Assembly: GCA_041393015.1 (NCBI GenBank)
Contig: JAWKKV010000003.1
Location: 62,001 to 126,000, forward strand
Source: JAGQYH01 sp041393015
Lineage (GTDB): Bacteria; Bacteroidota; Bacteroidia; Chitinophagales; JADIYW01
Length of the DNA: 64,000 nucleotides
Direction of reading: 5' to 3'
Shown here: positions 47,501-55,610 of the stretch, piece by piece
Layout: every line of letters begins with the position of its first letter
Numbering within the stretch: the first letter of the stretch is position 1
Position numbers and translations under genes: made by a program
The notes under the pieces: model-generated
Seen by the model: only the letters and a program-made list of their open reading frames with translations
What the model was told of the DNA's origin: nothing
Database searches by the model: none

Positions 47501-49002
47501 CATGTGATCCTCAACAAGTAGGAACTACAGTTGATACCATCGTAGGAGGAGCAGCAAACGGATGTGATAGCATTGTAACAATTGTTACGACTTTATTGCC
47601 AAGCTATGTTGATTCTGTAGACGAAGTGACATGTGATCCAAATCAAGTTGGAACATTTACTGAGACATTTACAGCAGCAAATGGCTGTGATAGTGTCGTA
47701 ACGACTACATATACATTGTCAGATGATTATGTTGATTTACCTAATGATACTATTACTGTTCAATGTGATCCAAATACAAATACTGGAGAGTATTGCTTAC
47801 CTATAGCTTACGCTGATTTTAGTGGATATGATTTATTAATTGATGGAGAAGTGTACTTTGACCTACCATTTATCTGTGATTTAGATTCAATTGGTGGATA
47901 TAGTTTTGAAACAGTTATCAATAGTATTCCTCAAACTTATGGTGGAAATACTCATATACTTTTAAGCTGGAAAATTAACGGAGTAGAGAAAGTAACTTCA
48001 AACTTCACTTACAGCACATTTGAGCAGTTAGCAGCATATATGTTAACTAAAGATCCTAACGGTTTATGGTCTGCTGATGGAGATAGAATAGATGGTGGAT
48101 TCCCGTATACAAATTCTGTTTATGGAACACTTAATGTGTTTAGCCCAATCATTGGAGCACAAGCATTTGTGAACTACAATAGTGGGGTAGTGAGTAGAGG
48201 AACCTTAATTGAGAATTTAGAGCCTGGTTGTCATTGGTTAACTTTAACCAGTAAAGACAGTCCTTCATGTACAGACAGTGTTTATGTATGTGTTGAATGC
48301 TGTACTCCTACAAATGATACAATTAATGCCACAACTTGCGATGAAAATCAAGTGGGCACAGTAGTAGATTCTTTTGTAACAGCAAACGGATGTGATAGCA
48401 TTGTAACGACAGTAACTACTTTAGTACCAGAAGTAACCAATACAGTAAACTTAACGACTTGTATCGCAGGAGAAGAAGGCACAACAGTTGACACCTTCAC
48501 TTCAGCAGCAGGATGTGATAGTATTGTAACGACCATTACAACTTTATTACCAACAGCCACTTCAACAGTAGATGCCACAACATGTGATCCTCAACAAGTA
48601 GGAACCACCGTTGATACCATCGCAGGAGGAGCAGCAAATGGATGTGATAGCATTGTAACGACAGTAACTACTTTAGTACCAGAAGTAACCAATACAGTAA
48701 ACTTAACGACTTGTATCGCAGGAGAAGAAGGAACATCAGTTGATACCTTCACTTCAGCAGCAGGATGTGATAGTATTGTAACGACCATTACAACTTTATT
48801 ACCAACAGCCACTTCAACAGTAGATGCCACAACATGTGATCCTCAACAAGTAGGAACCACAGTTGATTCCATCGTAGGAGGAGCAAACGGATGTGATAGC
48901 ATTGTAACTACAGTAACTACTTTAGTACCAGAAGTAACCAATACAGTAAACTTAACGACTTGTATCGCAACGAAGGAACATCAGTTGACACCTTCACTTT
49001 AG
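41512..49002 (+). CDS. Giant multidomain T9SS adhesin, N-terminal part
   Basis: A 2496-codon frame forming the first part of a gene that probably ran to 54559. Signal peptide: residues 1-27 (ends FGQ). Then a CARDB-like domain (28-145), two Ig/PKD-like domains (about 232-383; NIVWTGPNGFTSDQATPLL is one landmark) and a DUF11-like domain (387-500; SYVVTNNGSVDLTNVTVTDN). Six SdrD-B-like repeats follow (640-1360; each begins near IGDFVW.DT.GDGIQD.GE). After that come 84-residue tandem repeats (from 1366), a roughly 160-residue domain (2102-2264) and more tandem repeats, until the frame breaks after TTCIA at about 48969. It should be exported by the T9SS and may act in adhesion or gliding. Confidence 0.9.
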   Translation: MSRMRNMISCLFVLAISLTSTSMLFGQADLQFNAVDAFSEPALQGEYLNLSFEVTNVGSDFQPGGTPTVDVYFDNDGSGTLTPGDNLIVKEDLGSVILNGQTIQFSNQYILPISVKTCPLLLSIESVDGPFNYGISSVPYLNAGKDVVLCDNETGELGLGDGVNGYTYLWTAIGGADINALSDVAIANPTISAVNFTDQQIEWQFVLNTDKGAGSNCDFNDTVTVFICPTKIETVCSGDDFSFNVSATGYDNIVWTGPNGFTSDQATPLLQNVQFSDTGVYKAVTYFDGCVQAKGCFRLRMNETPSTPQPSANVPYCIGSNDTLKLFANATADEYQWSGPNQFTSSEQNPTIVGLNVLNAGTYQLVLVNNGCSSDPGLVNVSFGNCTVDVEKLTNGQDADNAPGPIILVDLDGEIVTWSYVVTNNGSVDLTNVTVTDNKEGVVGTIPFLAAGASQTLTLTGDAVRMMYSNLATVVGQPVDNNGNPVGPTVTDSDPSHYTGVFINVEKIADKDTICPGEEVTYNLIVRMLGGAPGVQIRDISIVDNNLVDTLDINSPFFVGTDVNGNGFIDFADADSNGKNDEEFLFEYGLFLTEDNINIARDRGEVWYVDPISGAEFFVGVVGNRDTVSVAVLVDSSRCKDIGDFVWYDINRDGIQDASEPGVEGVTVYLLDDLADTIGTTTTDANGFYLFPGIRRGTYQIIFDISTNTQGLPYALTDKDQGGNDELDSDANPNGSTDLFQHRPSILGDKLDLDAGLYLVSDIGDFVWNDTDGDGIQDAGETGIEGVTVYLIDANGDTVQTDVTDANGAYLFEDVNGGDYIIAFDPTSNVDGQQYTGSPQGQGGDNTVDSDPNANGIVAITFDPTQGDNLDVDAGFVPTGSIGDFVFEDSDNDGIQDPGENGVQGVIVYLIDNTTGDTVATDTTDFNGEYLFEDVPAGEYVLGVDPNSIGDSEFADANQGGDDELDSDINPLTGLSDPINFDPTNGDDLSVDVGLTPTSDLGDFVWSDTNGDGIQDAGEPGIEGVTVYLIDVATGDTVGTDVTDAAGAYLFTSVTTGDYIVSFDVTTYTNGQDYTASPQNQGGDNNLDSDPNPTTGTVAVTFDASNGDDLSIDAGYIPTGSIGDLVFQDLNGDGIQDGGESGVEGVVVYLINNVTGDTLATDTTDANGEYLFEGVQPGEYIVAFDPNTIGDTEFSTANQGVNDELDSDANPNGASDPFTFDPTNGDDLSVDAGLTPIADIGDFVWNDTDGDGIQDAGETGIEGVIVYLIDANTGDTLNTDVTDNNGAYLFEDVTPGDYVIAFDPSNNTNGLDLTASPQDQGGSDATDSDINSNNTTAPFTFDPSQGDNLDVDAGFICTPDRITIDATTCIAGEEGTTVDTFTSAAGCDSIVTTITTLLPAATSTVDATTCDPQQVGTTVDTIVGGAANGCDSIVTTVTTLVPEVTNTVNLTTCIAGEEGTSVDTFTSAAGCDSIVTTITNLLPTATSTVDATTCDPQQVGTTVDTIVGGAANGCDSIVTTVTTLVPEVTNTVNLTTCIAGEEGTSVDTFTSAAGCDSIVTTITTLLPAATSTVDATTCDPQQVGTTVDTIVGGAANGCDSIVTTVTTLVPEVTNTVNLTTCIAGEEGTSVDTFTSAAGCDSIVTTITTLLPTATSTVDATTCDPQQVGTTVDTIVGGAANGCDSIVTTVTTLVPEVTNTVNLTTCIAGEEGTSVDTFTSAAGCDSIVTTITTLLPTATSTVDATTCDPQQVGTTVDTIVGGAANGCDSIVTTVTTLVPEVTNTVNLTTCIAGEEGTTVDTFTSAAGCDSIVTTITTLLPTATSTVDATTCDPQQVGTTVDTIVGGAANGCDSIVTTVTTLVPEVTNTVNLTTCIAGEEGTSVDTFTSAAGCDSIVTTITTLLPTATSTVDATTCDPQQVGTTVDTIVGGAANGCDSIVTTVTTLVPEVTNTVNLTTCIAGEEGTSVDTFTSAAGCDSIVTTITTLLPTATSTVDATTCDPQQVGTTVDTIVGGAANGCDSIVTIVTTLLPSYVDSVDEVTCDPNQVGTFTETFTAANGCDSVVTTTYTLSDDYVDLPNDTITVQCDPNTNTGEYCLPIAYADFSGYDLLIDGEVYFDLPFICDLDSIGGYSFETVINSIPQTYGGNTHILLSWKINGVEKVTSNFTYSTFEQLAAYMLTKDPNGLWSADGDRIDGGFPYTNSVYGTLNVFSPIIGAQAFVNYNSGVVSRGTLIENLEPGCHWLTLTSKDSPSCTDSVYVCVECCTPTNDTINATTCDENQVGTVVDSFVTANGCDSIVTTVTTLVPEVTNTVNLTTCIAGEEGTTVDTFTSAAGCDSIVTTITTLLPTATSTVDATTCDPQQVGTTVDTIAGGAANGCDSIVTTVTTLVPEVTNTVNLTTCIAGEEGTSVDTFTSAAGCDSIVTTITTLLPTATSTVDATTCDPQQVGTTVDSIVGGANGCDSIVTTVTTLVPEVTNTVNLTTCIATKEHQLTPSL
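45607..47623 (+). repeat. Eight tandem 252-bp repeats (84 residues each)
   Basis: Near-identical units start at 45607, 45859, 46111, 46363, 46615, 46867, 47119 and 47371. Each unit has two related halves of about 42 residues: TTCIAGEEGT.VDTFTSAAG with CDSIVTTITTLLP, and TTCDPQQVGTTVDTI with GCDSIVTTVTTLVP. Each half keeps two cysteines, probably one disulfide. Copies differ by only a few bases, many of them silent. Confidence 0.95.
47815..48303 (+). repeat. First copy of a duplicated ~160-residue domain
   Basis: Encodes DLLIDGEVYFDLPFICDLDS through CHWLTLTSKDSPSCTDSVYV, with a conserved TYGGNTHILLSWKINGVEKV core. A second copy lies at 50600-51089 and is highly similar (roughly 80% or more by eye). 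I do not recognise the domain. Confidence 0.85.
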
Positions 49003-50390
49003 CAGCCTAGTATCGTAACGACCATTACAACTTTATTACCAACAGCCACTTCAACAGTAGATGCCACAACATGTGATCCTCACAAGTAGGAACCACAGTT
49101 GATACCATCGCAGGAGGAGCAGCAAATGGATGTGATAGCATTGTAACGACAGTAACTACTTTAGTACCAGAAGTAACCAATACAGTAAACTTAACGACTT
49201 GTATCGCTCAGTTGACACCTTCACTTCAGCAGCAGGATGTGATAGTATTGTAACGACCATTACAACTTTAGATGCTACAACATCCTCACAGTAGGAACAA
49301 CAGTTGATACCATCGAGGAGCAGCAAATTCAACGACAGTAACTACTTTAGTACCTGAAGTAACCAATACAGTAAACTTAACGACTTGTATCGCAGGAGAA
49401 GAAGGAATCAGTTGATACCCTTCACTTCAGGATGTGATAGTATGCCATTACAACATGTGATCCTCAACAAGTAGGAACAACAGTTGACACCATCGCAGGA
49501 GGAGCAGCAAATGGATGTGATAGCATTGTAACGACAGTAACTACTTTAGTACCAGAAGTAACCAATACAGTAAACTTAACGACTTGTATCGCAGGAGAAG
49601 AAGGAACATCAGTTGATACCTTCACTTCAGCAGCAGGATGCGATAGTATCGTAACGACCATCAGCCACTTCAACAGTACCACATGTGATCCTCAACAAGT
49701 AGGAACAACAGTTGATACCATCGTAACGACCATTACAACTACGGTTCCAGCAGCACCTTCACTTCAACAGGATGTAGATGCCATTACAACCTTATTACCA
49801 ACAGTTCAACAGTAGATGCTACAACATGTGATCCTCAACAAGTAGGAACAACAGTTGACCCATCGAAGGAGCAGCAAACGGATGTGATAGCATTGTAACG
49901 ACAGTAACTAAACTTAACGACTTGTATCGCAGGAGAAGAAGGCCAATTGACAACTTCAGCAGCAGGATGTGATAGTATTGTAACGACCATTACAACTTTA
50001 TTACCAACAGCCACTTCAACAGTAGATGCCACAACATGTGACCCTCAACAAGTAGGAACAACAGTTGATACCATCGTAGGAGGAGCAGCAAATGGATGTG
50101 ATAGCATTGTAACACAGTAACTACTTTAGTACCAGAAGTAACCAATACAGTAAACTTAACGACTTGTATCGCAGGAGAAGAAGGCACAACAGTTGACACC
50201 TTCACTTCAGCAGCAGGATGTGATAGTATTGTAACGACCATTACAACTTTATTACCAACAGCCACTTCAACAGTAGATGCTACAACATGTGATCCTCAAC
50301 AAATAGGAACCACAGTTGATACCATCGTAGGAGGAGCAGCAAATGGATGTGATAGCATTGTCACTACAGTAACTACTTTACTTCCAACTT
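48320..50390 (+). repeat. Second block of 252-bp repeats, partly scrambled
   Basis: The first copies (48375-48965) and the last ones (50117-50390) are regular. Between them, many units have short deletions, missing half-units and pieces in the wrong order, for example around 49207, 49270-49330 and 49716-49800. Undamaged stretches match the consensus almost perfectly. Confidence 0.9.
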
Positions 50391-52150
50391 ATGAGGTAAC
50401 AGTTATAGATACAGTTTGTAATCCAGCTGATTCGGGAATCGTTGTAGAAGTATTATCAACCATTGATGGTTGTGATAGTATTGTTACTTCAATCAATGTT
50501 TTAGTACCTGGTTACATTGAATTACCAGATACTGTAACAGTACAGTGTACTGATCCAATTGCAGAAACAGGGGAATACTGTATTCCAATTCCGTTGGCAG
50601 ATTTCATCAATGGATATGATCTATTGATCGATGGTGAAGTTTACTTTGATTTACCATTTATCTGTGATTTGGATTCAATTGGTGGATATGACTTTACAAC
50701 TGTAATTAATAGTAATCCTCCAACTTATGGTGGTGGTTCTTACATATTATTGAGTTGGAAAATCAATGGTGTTGAGAAAGTAACAACTAACTTTACCTAT
50801 AATACTTTCGATGAATTAGCAGCATTTATGCTAAGCAAAGACCCTAATGGTCAATGGTTTGCAGATGGCGATAGAATAGAAGGTGGATTCCCTTATACTA
50901 GCTCAATTTATGGAACTTTAAATGTATTCAGTCCATTAATAGGAGCTCAATCATTTACCAACTATAATAGTGGTGTGGTAAGTAAAGGAACATTGATTCA
51001 AGATATTCCTGTAGGATGTCATTGGTTAACCATCGTAAACTTAGAATATCCTGCTTGTACAGATAGCATTTATGTTTGTGTAGAATGTCCGCAAATTGTA
51101 ACAGATACAATCATTGTGAACATACCAGAAGGTGATACTAGTATAGTATGTGTTGATGGAGTTTATGACTTAGATGATGTTGTATCTGCTAGCGTATGTG
51201 ATGCAGGTGACTTAGATGTAACAGTAACGGATGGTAGCTTATGTGTAGAGATCATAAATGATGTAGATGGTTTCCAACCAGATCAAATTTGTGTAGTTCA
51301 TTGTAATGCTGCCGGTTTATGTGATACAACGATTATCATTGTAACACCAGAGCCGCCGGTACCGCCAACAGATACTATTTATGTGCCAATCGATCCAAGA
51401 GACAGTACAGAGATTTGTTTAGATGATGTAATTACCTTACCAGGTGATGTAACTACTATAACAGATTGTGACGGTAATGATATTACAGATATTTTAGGAA
51501 GCTTAGATAGCTGTGAAGTAAGTGTACAAGTTGGACCATTAGGCACAAGTCCTGGTGATACTCTTTGTGTCGTAGCTTGTAATGGAACTATCTGTGATAC
51601 TACAATTATCATATTAATTCCAGAACCACCAGTTGTAGTAACTGATACTATTTATGTAACTATTCCGGAAGATAGCACAGATCAAGTATGTGTTGATGGA
51701 GTTTATGACTTAGATGATGTTGTATCTGCTAGCGTATGTGATGCAGGTGACTTAGATGTAACAGTAACGGATGGTAGCTTATGTGTAGATATTACAAATG
51801 ATGTAGATGGTTTCCAAGCAGATCAAATTTGCGTAGTTCATTGTGATGCTTTAGGCAACTGTGATACAACAATTATCATTGTAACACCAGAGCCACCAGT
51901 ACCACCAACAGATACTATCTATGTGCCAATCGATCCAAGAGACAGTATAGAGATTTGTTTAGATGATGTAATTACCTTACCAGGTGATGTAACTACTATA
52001 ACAGATTGTGACGGTAATGATATTACAGATATTTTAGGAAGCTTAGATAGCTGTGAAGTAAGTGTAATTGGACCATTAATGGAACTATCTGTGAACTACA
52101 ATTATCATATTAATTCCAGAACCACCAGTGTAGCACAGATCAAGCCTTAG
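50117..52150 (+). CDS. Giant T9SS adhesin, middle part (frame-broken)
   Basis: A frame continuing the same protein. It is open from just after a one-base deletion near 50113 and has no real start; the first possible initiator, TTG 50594, lies within a domain. It encodes the end of the 84-residue repeats, a transition (LPTYEVTVIDTVCNPADSG), the second copy of the roughly 160-residue domain (50600-51089) and then the 540-bp repeats. It ends at a stop at 52148 inside the second scrambled patch. It should be read as part of one gene rather than a separate protein. Confidence 0.7.
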   Translation, partial: VTTLVPEVTNTVNLTTCIAGEEGTTVDTFTSAAGCDSIVTTITTLLPTATSTVDATTCDPQQIGTTVDTIVGGAANGCDSIVTTVTTLLPTYEVTVIDTVCNPADSGIVVEVLSTIDGCDSIVTSINVLVPGYIELPDTVTVQCTDPIAETGEYCIPIPLADFINGYDLLIDGEVYFDLPFICDLDSIGGYDFTTVINSNPPTYGGGSYILLSWKINGVEKVTTNFTYNTFDELAAFMLSKDPNGQWFADGDRIEGGFPYTSSIYGTLNVFSPLIGAQSFTNYNSGVVSKGTLIQDIPVGCHWLTIVNLEYPACTDSIYVCVECPQIVTDTIIVNIPEGDTSIVCVDGVYDLDDVVSASVCDAGDLDVTVTDGSLCVEIINDVDGFQPDQICVVHCNAAGLCDTTIIIVTPEPPVPPTDTIYVPIDPRDSTEICLDDVITLPGDVTTITDCDGNDITDILGSLDSCEVSVQVGPLGTSPGDTLCVVACNGTICDTTIIILIPEPPVVVTDTIYVTIPEDSTDQVCVDGVYDLDDVVSASVCDAGDLDVTVTDGSLCVDITNDVDGFQADQICVVHCDALGNCDTTIIIVTPEPPVPPTDTIYVPIDPRDSIEICLDDVITLPGDVTTITDCDGNDITDILGSLDSCEVSVIGPLMELSVNYNYHINSRTTSVAQIKP
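50600..51089 (+). repeat. Second copy of the duplicated ~160-residue domain
   Basis: Matches 47815-48303 along its full length, e.g. ILLSWKINGVEKVTTNFTY against ILLSWKINGVEKVTSNFTY. Each copy follows a block of 84-residue repeats, so a whole repeat-plus-domain module has been duplicated. Confidence 0.85.
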
Positions 52151-52925
52151 ATGATGTTGTAACTATTACAAATGATGTAGATGGTTTCCAAGCAGTATTC
52201 CAATCGATCCAAGAGACAGTATGTAATTACCTTACCAGGTGATGTAACTACTATAACAGATTGTGACGGTAATGATATTACAGATATTTTAGAAGTAAGT
52301 GGACCATTAGGCACAAGTCCTGGTGATACTCTTTGTGTCGTAGCTTGCAATGGAACTATCTGTGATACAACTATTATCATTTTAATTCCATTACCACCAA
52401 CAGATACTATCTATGTACCAATCGATCCAAGAGACAGTACAGAGATTTGTTTAGATGATGTAATTACCTTACCAGGTGATGTAACTACTATAACAGATTG
52501 TGACGGTAATGATATTACTGATATTTTAGGAAGCTTAGATAGCTGTGAAGTAAGTGTACAAGTTGGACCATTAGGCACAAGTCCTGGTGATACTCTTTGT
52601 GTCGTAGCTTGCAATGGAACTATCTGTGATACAACAATCATCATATTAATTCCAGAACCACCAGTTGTAGTAACTGATACTATTTATGTAACTATTCCGG
52701 AAGATAGTACAGATCAAGTATGTGTTGATGGAGTATATGACTTAGATGATGTGGTAACTGCAAGTGTATGTGATGCAGGTGATTTAGCAGTAACAGTAAC
52801 GGATGGTAGCTTATGTGTAGATATTACAAATGATGCAGATGGTTTCCAAGCAGATCAAATTTGCGTAGTTCATTGTGATGCTTTAGGCAACTGTGATACA
52901 ACAATTATCATTGTAACACCAGAAC
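51104..52925 (+). repeat. 540-bp tandem repeats made of two alternating halves
   Basis: Half B (about 270 bp; VCVDGVYDLDDVV...CDAGDLDVTVTDGSLCV) starts near 51104, 51643 and 52671. Half A (about 270 bp; YVPIDPRDSTEICLDDVITL) starts near 51371, 51911 and 52411. The regular period is 540 bp. The part between about 52063 and 52400 is shortened and scrambled. Confidence 0.88.
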
Positions 52926-54559
52926 CACCAGTATATAATACAGATACAATTTATGTAGATGTACCGGAGAATGGAACAACTGTTTCATTATGCCCAACAG
53001 CTGGCGAAATAGGTGATGTAGTGGATGTAATTAACTTAGGTTGTGATACTGATTTACATCCTGGTAGCAGCATCATTACTGATACCAATGGTTGCATTAT
53101 TTACACAGCTGGACCTACATCAGGAGACTTTGTTGATACATTCTGTTTAGTAGCCGTTGATAGTTTTGGAAATACAGATACAACTGTATATGTAATTTCA
53201 ATAACACCAGAAATTACCACAGATACGGTTACCATAGTGATGGTACCTAATGATACATTAGAAGTTTGTTTAGGAGATGAAATTCAAGTATCTCCAATTG
53301 ACGATGTATTTATCTGCGGTGTTGATGTTGATGTTAACGTTGAAGTAAATGCAGGTGACTCATGTGTTACAGTTATAACAGGACCAAACTTTGACTCAGA
53401 ACAAGAGTTATGTGTAGTTCATTGTTCAAGTGGAATTTGTGATACTACAATAATTGTGGTGTTGCCAGCAGTAACTAGTGATACTATTTACATCAATGTA
53501 CCAGTTTCTGAAACAACAGATGCTTTATGTGCAACAGGTGATGATATTGGAACGATAGTATCAAATTCTGATCTAGGATGTGATGTTGTATTGTTAGAAG
53601 GCAGTTCAACTTCTTCAAACGTTGAAGGTTGCGTAATATATACTGCCGGTACAACACCTGGTAATTTTGCAGATACCATTTGCGTAGTAGGTACTGATGT
53701 AAATGGAAATAACGATACCACAGTTTATATAATTACTGTTGTACCAGTAACGGATACTATATATGTACCGGACGATACAGTCGTATGCTTAGATGATGTG
53801 GTGACTATTAGTGGTCCAATTGATACAATTTACTCTTGCAATGGAGCTGACATCTCAGTGGATACAACCAATACCCAATGTGGAATTGTAGTAACTATTC
53901 CTGAGTCGTTAGACCCTAACCAAGTGGATACTATTTGTGTTGTAACTTGTAGTGGTGCTATTTGTGATACAACAATCATTGTTGTAACTCCAATTGGTAA
54001 TCCACCGGTTGCGGTAGATGATTATGACACAACCTCTATAAATGTACCGGTTGAAGTATCTGTTTTAGATAACGACTACGATCCGGACAATGATTCAATC
54101 GCTTTAATTACAGTAATTACAGATCCTGAAAATGGAACAGTAACAGTTGATCAAACAGCTGGAACAATTACTTACGATCCTAATCCTGGATATGTAGGAA
54201 TAGATAGTTTCCAATATGTGATCTGTGATGTACCATTAGATGGTTGCGATACAGCTTGGGTATACATTAGCATTAAAGATGAAGAATGCTTATTCCCTCA
54301 AGCAATTACACCGAATGGTGATGGTGAAAACGACTTCTTTGATATCAGATGTTTATTTGGTCAAGAAAAAGTAGTATTGAAGATCTTCAACAGATGGGGT
54401 AATGAAGTGTATTACAACGAGAACTACCAAAACAATTGGGATGGTAGGTTCGTAAACGATCCGTTGCCAGATGGTGCATACTATTATGTAATTGAATACA
54501 ATGATCCAACTTCAGGAGAAAGAACTCAAAGAGGAGGATACGTAATGATACACAGGTAA
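52181..54559 (+). CDS. Giant T9SS adhesin, C-terminal part with type B sorting domain
   Basis: The final part of the giant gene. The true frame resumes at about 52223; the first 14 codons from ATG 52181 are out of frame with the repeats. After the 540-bp repeats come diverged relatives (IYVDVPENGTTVSLCPTAGE, IYINVPVSETTDALCATGDD). A VCBS/cadherin-like Ig domain follows at about residues 608-700 (SVLDNDYDPDNDSIALITV). The last 90 residues are the gliding-motility C-terminal (type B, TIGR04131-like) domain: FPQAITPNGDGENDFFDI, IFNRWGNEVYYNE and WDGRFVND. This domain directs T9SS secretion, usually with a PorP/SprF partner, and that gene lies 27 bp downstream. Confidence 0.88.
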   Translation: MVSKQYSNRSKRQYVITLPGDVTTITDCDGNDITDILEVSGPLGTSPGDTLCVVACNGTICDTTIIILIPLPPTDTIYVPIDPRDSTEICLDDVITLPGDVTTITDCDGNDITDILGSLDSCEVSVQVGPLGTSPGDTLCVVACNGTICDTTIIILIPEPPVVVTDTIYVTIPEDSTDQVCVDGVYDLDDVVTASVCDAGDLAVTVTDGSLCVDITNDADGFQADQICVVHCDALGNCDTTIIIVTPEPPVYNTDTIYVDVPENGTTVSLCPTAGEIGDVVDVINLGCDTDLHPGSSIITDTNGCIIYTAGPTSGDFVDTFCLVAVDSFGNTDTTVYVISITPEITTDTVTIVMVPNDTLEVCLGDEIQVSPIDDVFICGVDVDVNVEVNAGDSCVTVITGPNFDSEQELCVVHCSSGICDTTIIVVLPAVTSDTIYINVPVSETTDALCATGDDIGTIVSNSDLGCDVVLLEGSSTSSNVEGCVIYTAGTTPGNFADTICVVGTDVNGNNDTTVYIITVVPVTDTIYVPDDTVVCLDDVVTISGPIDTIYSCNGADISVDTTNTQCGIVVTIPESLDPNQVDTICVVTCSGAICDTTIIVVTPIGNPPVAVDDYDTTSINVPVEVSVLDNDYDPDNDSIALITVITDPENGTVTVDQTAGTITYDPNPGYVGIDSFQYVICDVPLDGCDTAWVYISIKDEECLFPQAITPNGDGENDFFDIRCLFGQEKVVLKIFNRWGNEVYYNENYQNNWDGRFVNDPLPDGAYYYVIEYNDPTSGERTQRGGYVMIHR

Positions 54560-54586
54560 TATATTAAATACCAAAAAGAAATAGAG

Positions 54587-55585
54587 ATGGTAAAAAAGTT
54601 TAAATTATTAGTATTGGTTTTGATTGGGCTAACTTCAATGGTTCAAGCACAGCAAGATCCTCAATACAGCCAGTTTATGTATAATAAACTGCCAATCAAT
54701 AGTGCATATACCGGTGGTAGAGATGTGCTGTCAATCAGAGCATTATATAGAAACCAATGGGTTGGTTTAGAGGGTTCGCCTCAAACAGCAACTTTTAGTG
54801 TACATAGTCCTTTAAAAAATGAGGATATAGCATTAGGTTTCAATATTGTTCACGATAGATTAGGAACAATCAACCAAACGGTCGTAAGTGGTACTTATGC
54901 CTACAGAATTCCAATTAAAAATGGAATGAAATTTAGTTTCGGAGTGAATGCCGGGTTTATGTATCATGTAAATAAACTATCTGAAGCTGCTGTAAATGAT
55001 ATTGGCGATGTTGGGTTACAAGAAAACGTTAGTCGTATTGTGCCGGATGTAGGAGCAGGAATTTACATTTATCACCCAGAATGGTTTTACATTGGTGTAA
55101 GTGTGCCTAACTTCATTACTAGTGATGTAATTAGTAAGGAAAGATCTGAAGCAGCGCCTTTAGTTGGAGGATCGAATAGTCAAAGAACACAACATTTGAT
55201 GGCCATGGCTGGAGGAGTTATTCCTTTAGGTACTAAAGCTTTAAAATTAAGACCACAAGTAATGTTTAAACATGTTATCAATGCAGAGTACGATGCACCA
55301 TTCTCTATTGATTTAAACGCAAGCTTTTTAATTTATGACAGAGTAAATATCGGAGCAAGCTATAGAACAACTTTTGGAAAAAGAGATAGTCCTGATCGAT
55401 TAGAAGATCCATATGGAGTTAGTGGTATGGTTGAATTTTGGGCGACTAAACAGTTACTTATAGGATATGCATATGATTATCCGTTAAATAAGATCAGCGA
55501 CGTAACCAATGGATCACACGAAATCATATTAGGATTTGATTTCGATTTTGACAAGAAGAAAATTATTACACCTAGATATTTCTAG
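54587..55585 (+). CDS. PorP/SprF family T9SS outer-membrane protein
   Basis: A 332-residue outer-membrane beta-barrel protein. A signal peptide (about 22 residues, ending VQA) is followed by the family start QQDPQYSQFMYNKLPINSAY, then TGGRDVLSIRALYRNQWVG. SprF in Flavobacterium helps deliver the giant adhesin SprB, and genes of this family normally lie directly after a large type B cargo gene, as here. It probably anchors or threads the upstream giant protein. Gaps are 27 bp upstream and 25 bp downstream, so the three genes are probably one operon. Confidence 0.93.
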   Translation: MVKKFKLLVLVLIGLTSMVQAQQDPQYSQFMYNKLPINSAYTGGRDVLSIRALYRNQWVGLEGSPQTATFSVHSPLKNEDIALGFNIVHDRLGTINQTVVSGTYAYRIPIKNGMKFSFGVNAGFMYHVNKLSEAAVNDIGDVGLQENVSRIVPDVGAGIYIYHPEWFYIGVSVPNFITSDVISKERSEAAPLVGGSNSQRTQHLMAMAGGVIPLGTKALKLRPQVMFKHVINAEYDAPFSIDLNASFLIYDRVNIGASYRTTFGKRDSPDRLEDPYGVSGMVEFWATKQLLIGYAYDYPLNKISDVTNGSHEIILGFDFDFDKKKIITPRYF

Positions 55586-55610
55586 ATAAACTATAACATA
55601 AAGCTAAATT

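Noticed and set aside
45543..50265. A series of 63-91 codon minus-strand open frames at 252-bp spacing
   Set aside because: They are mirror images of the plus-strand repeats, all with the same composition; the plus strand has the signal peptide, domains and sorting signal.
45607..52925. Long regular repeats considered as a CRISPR array
   Set aside because: Units are 252 or 540 bp, fully coding, and have no unique spacers; no cas genes are in the window.
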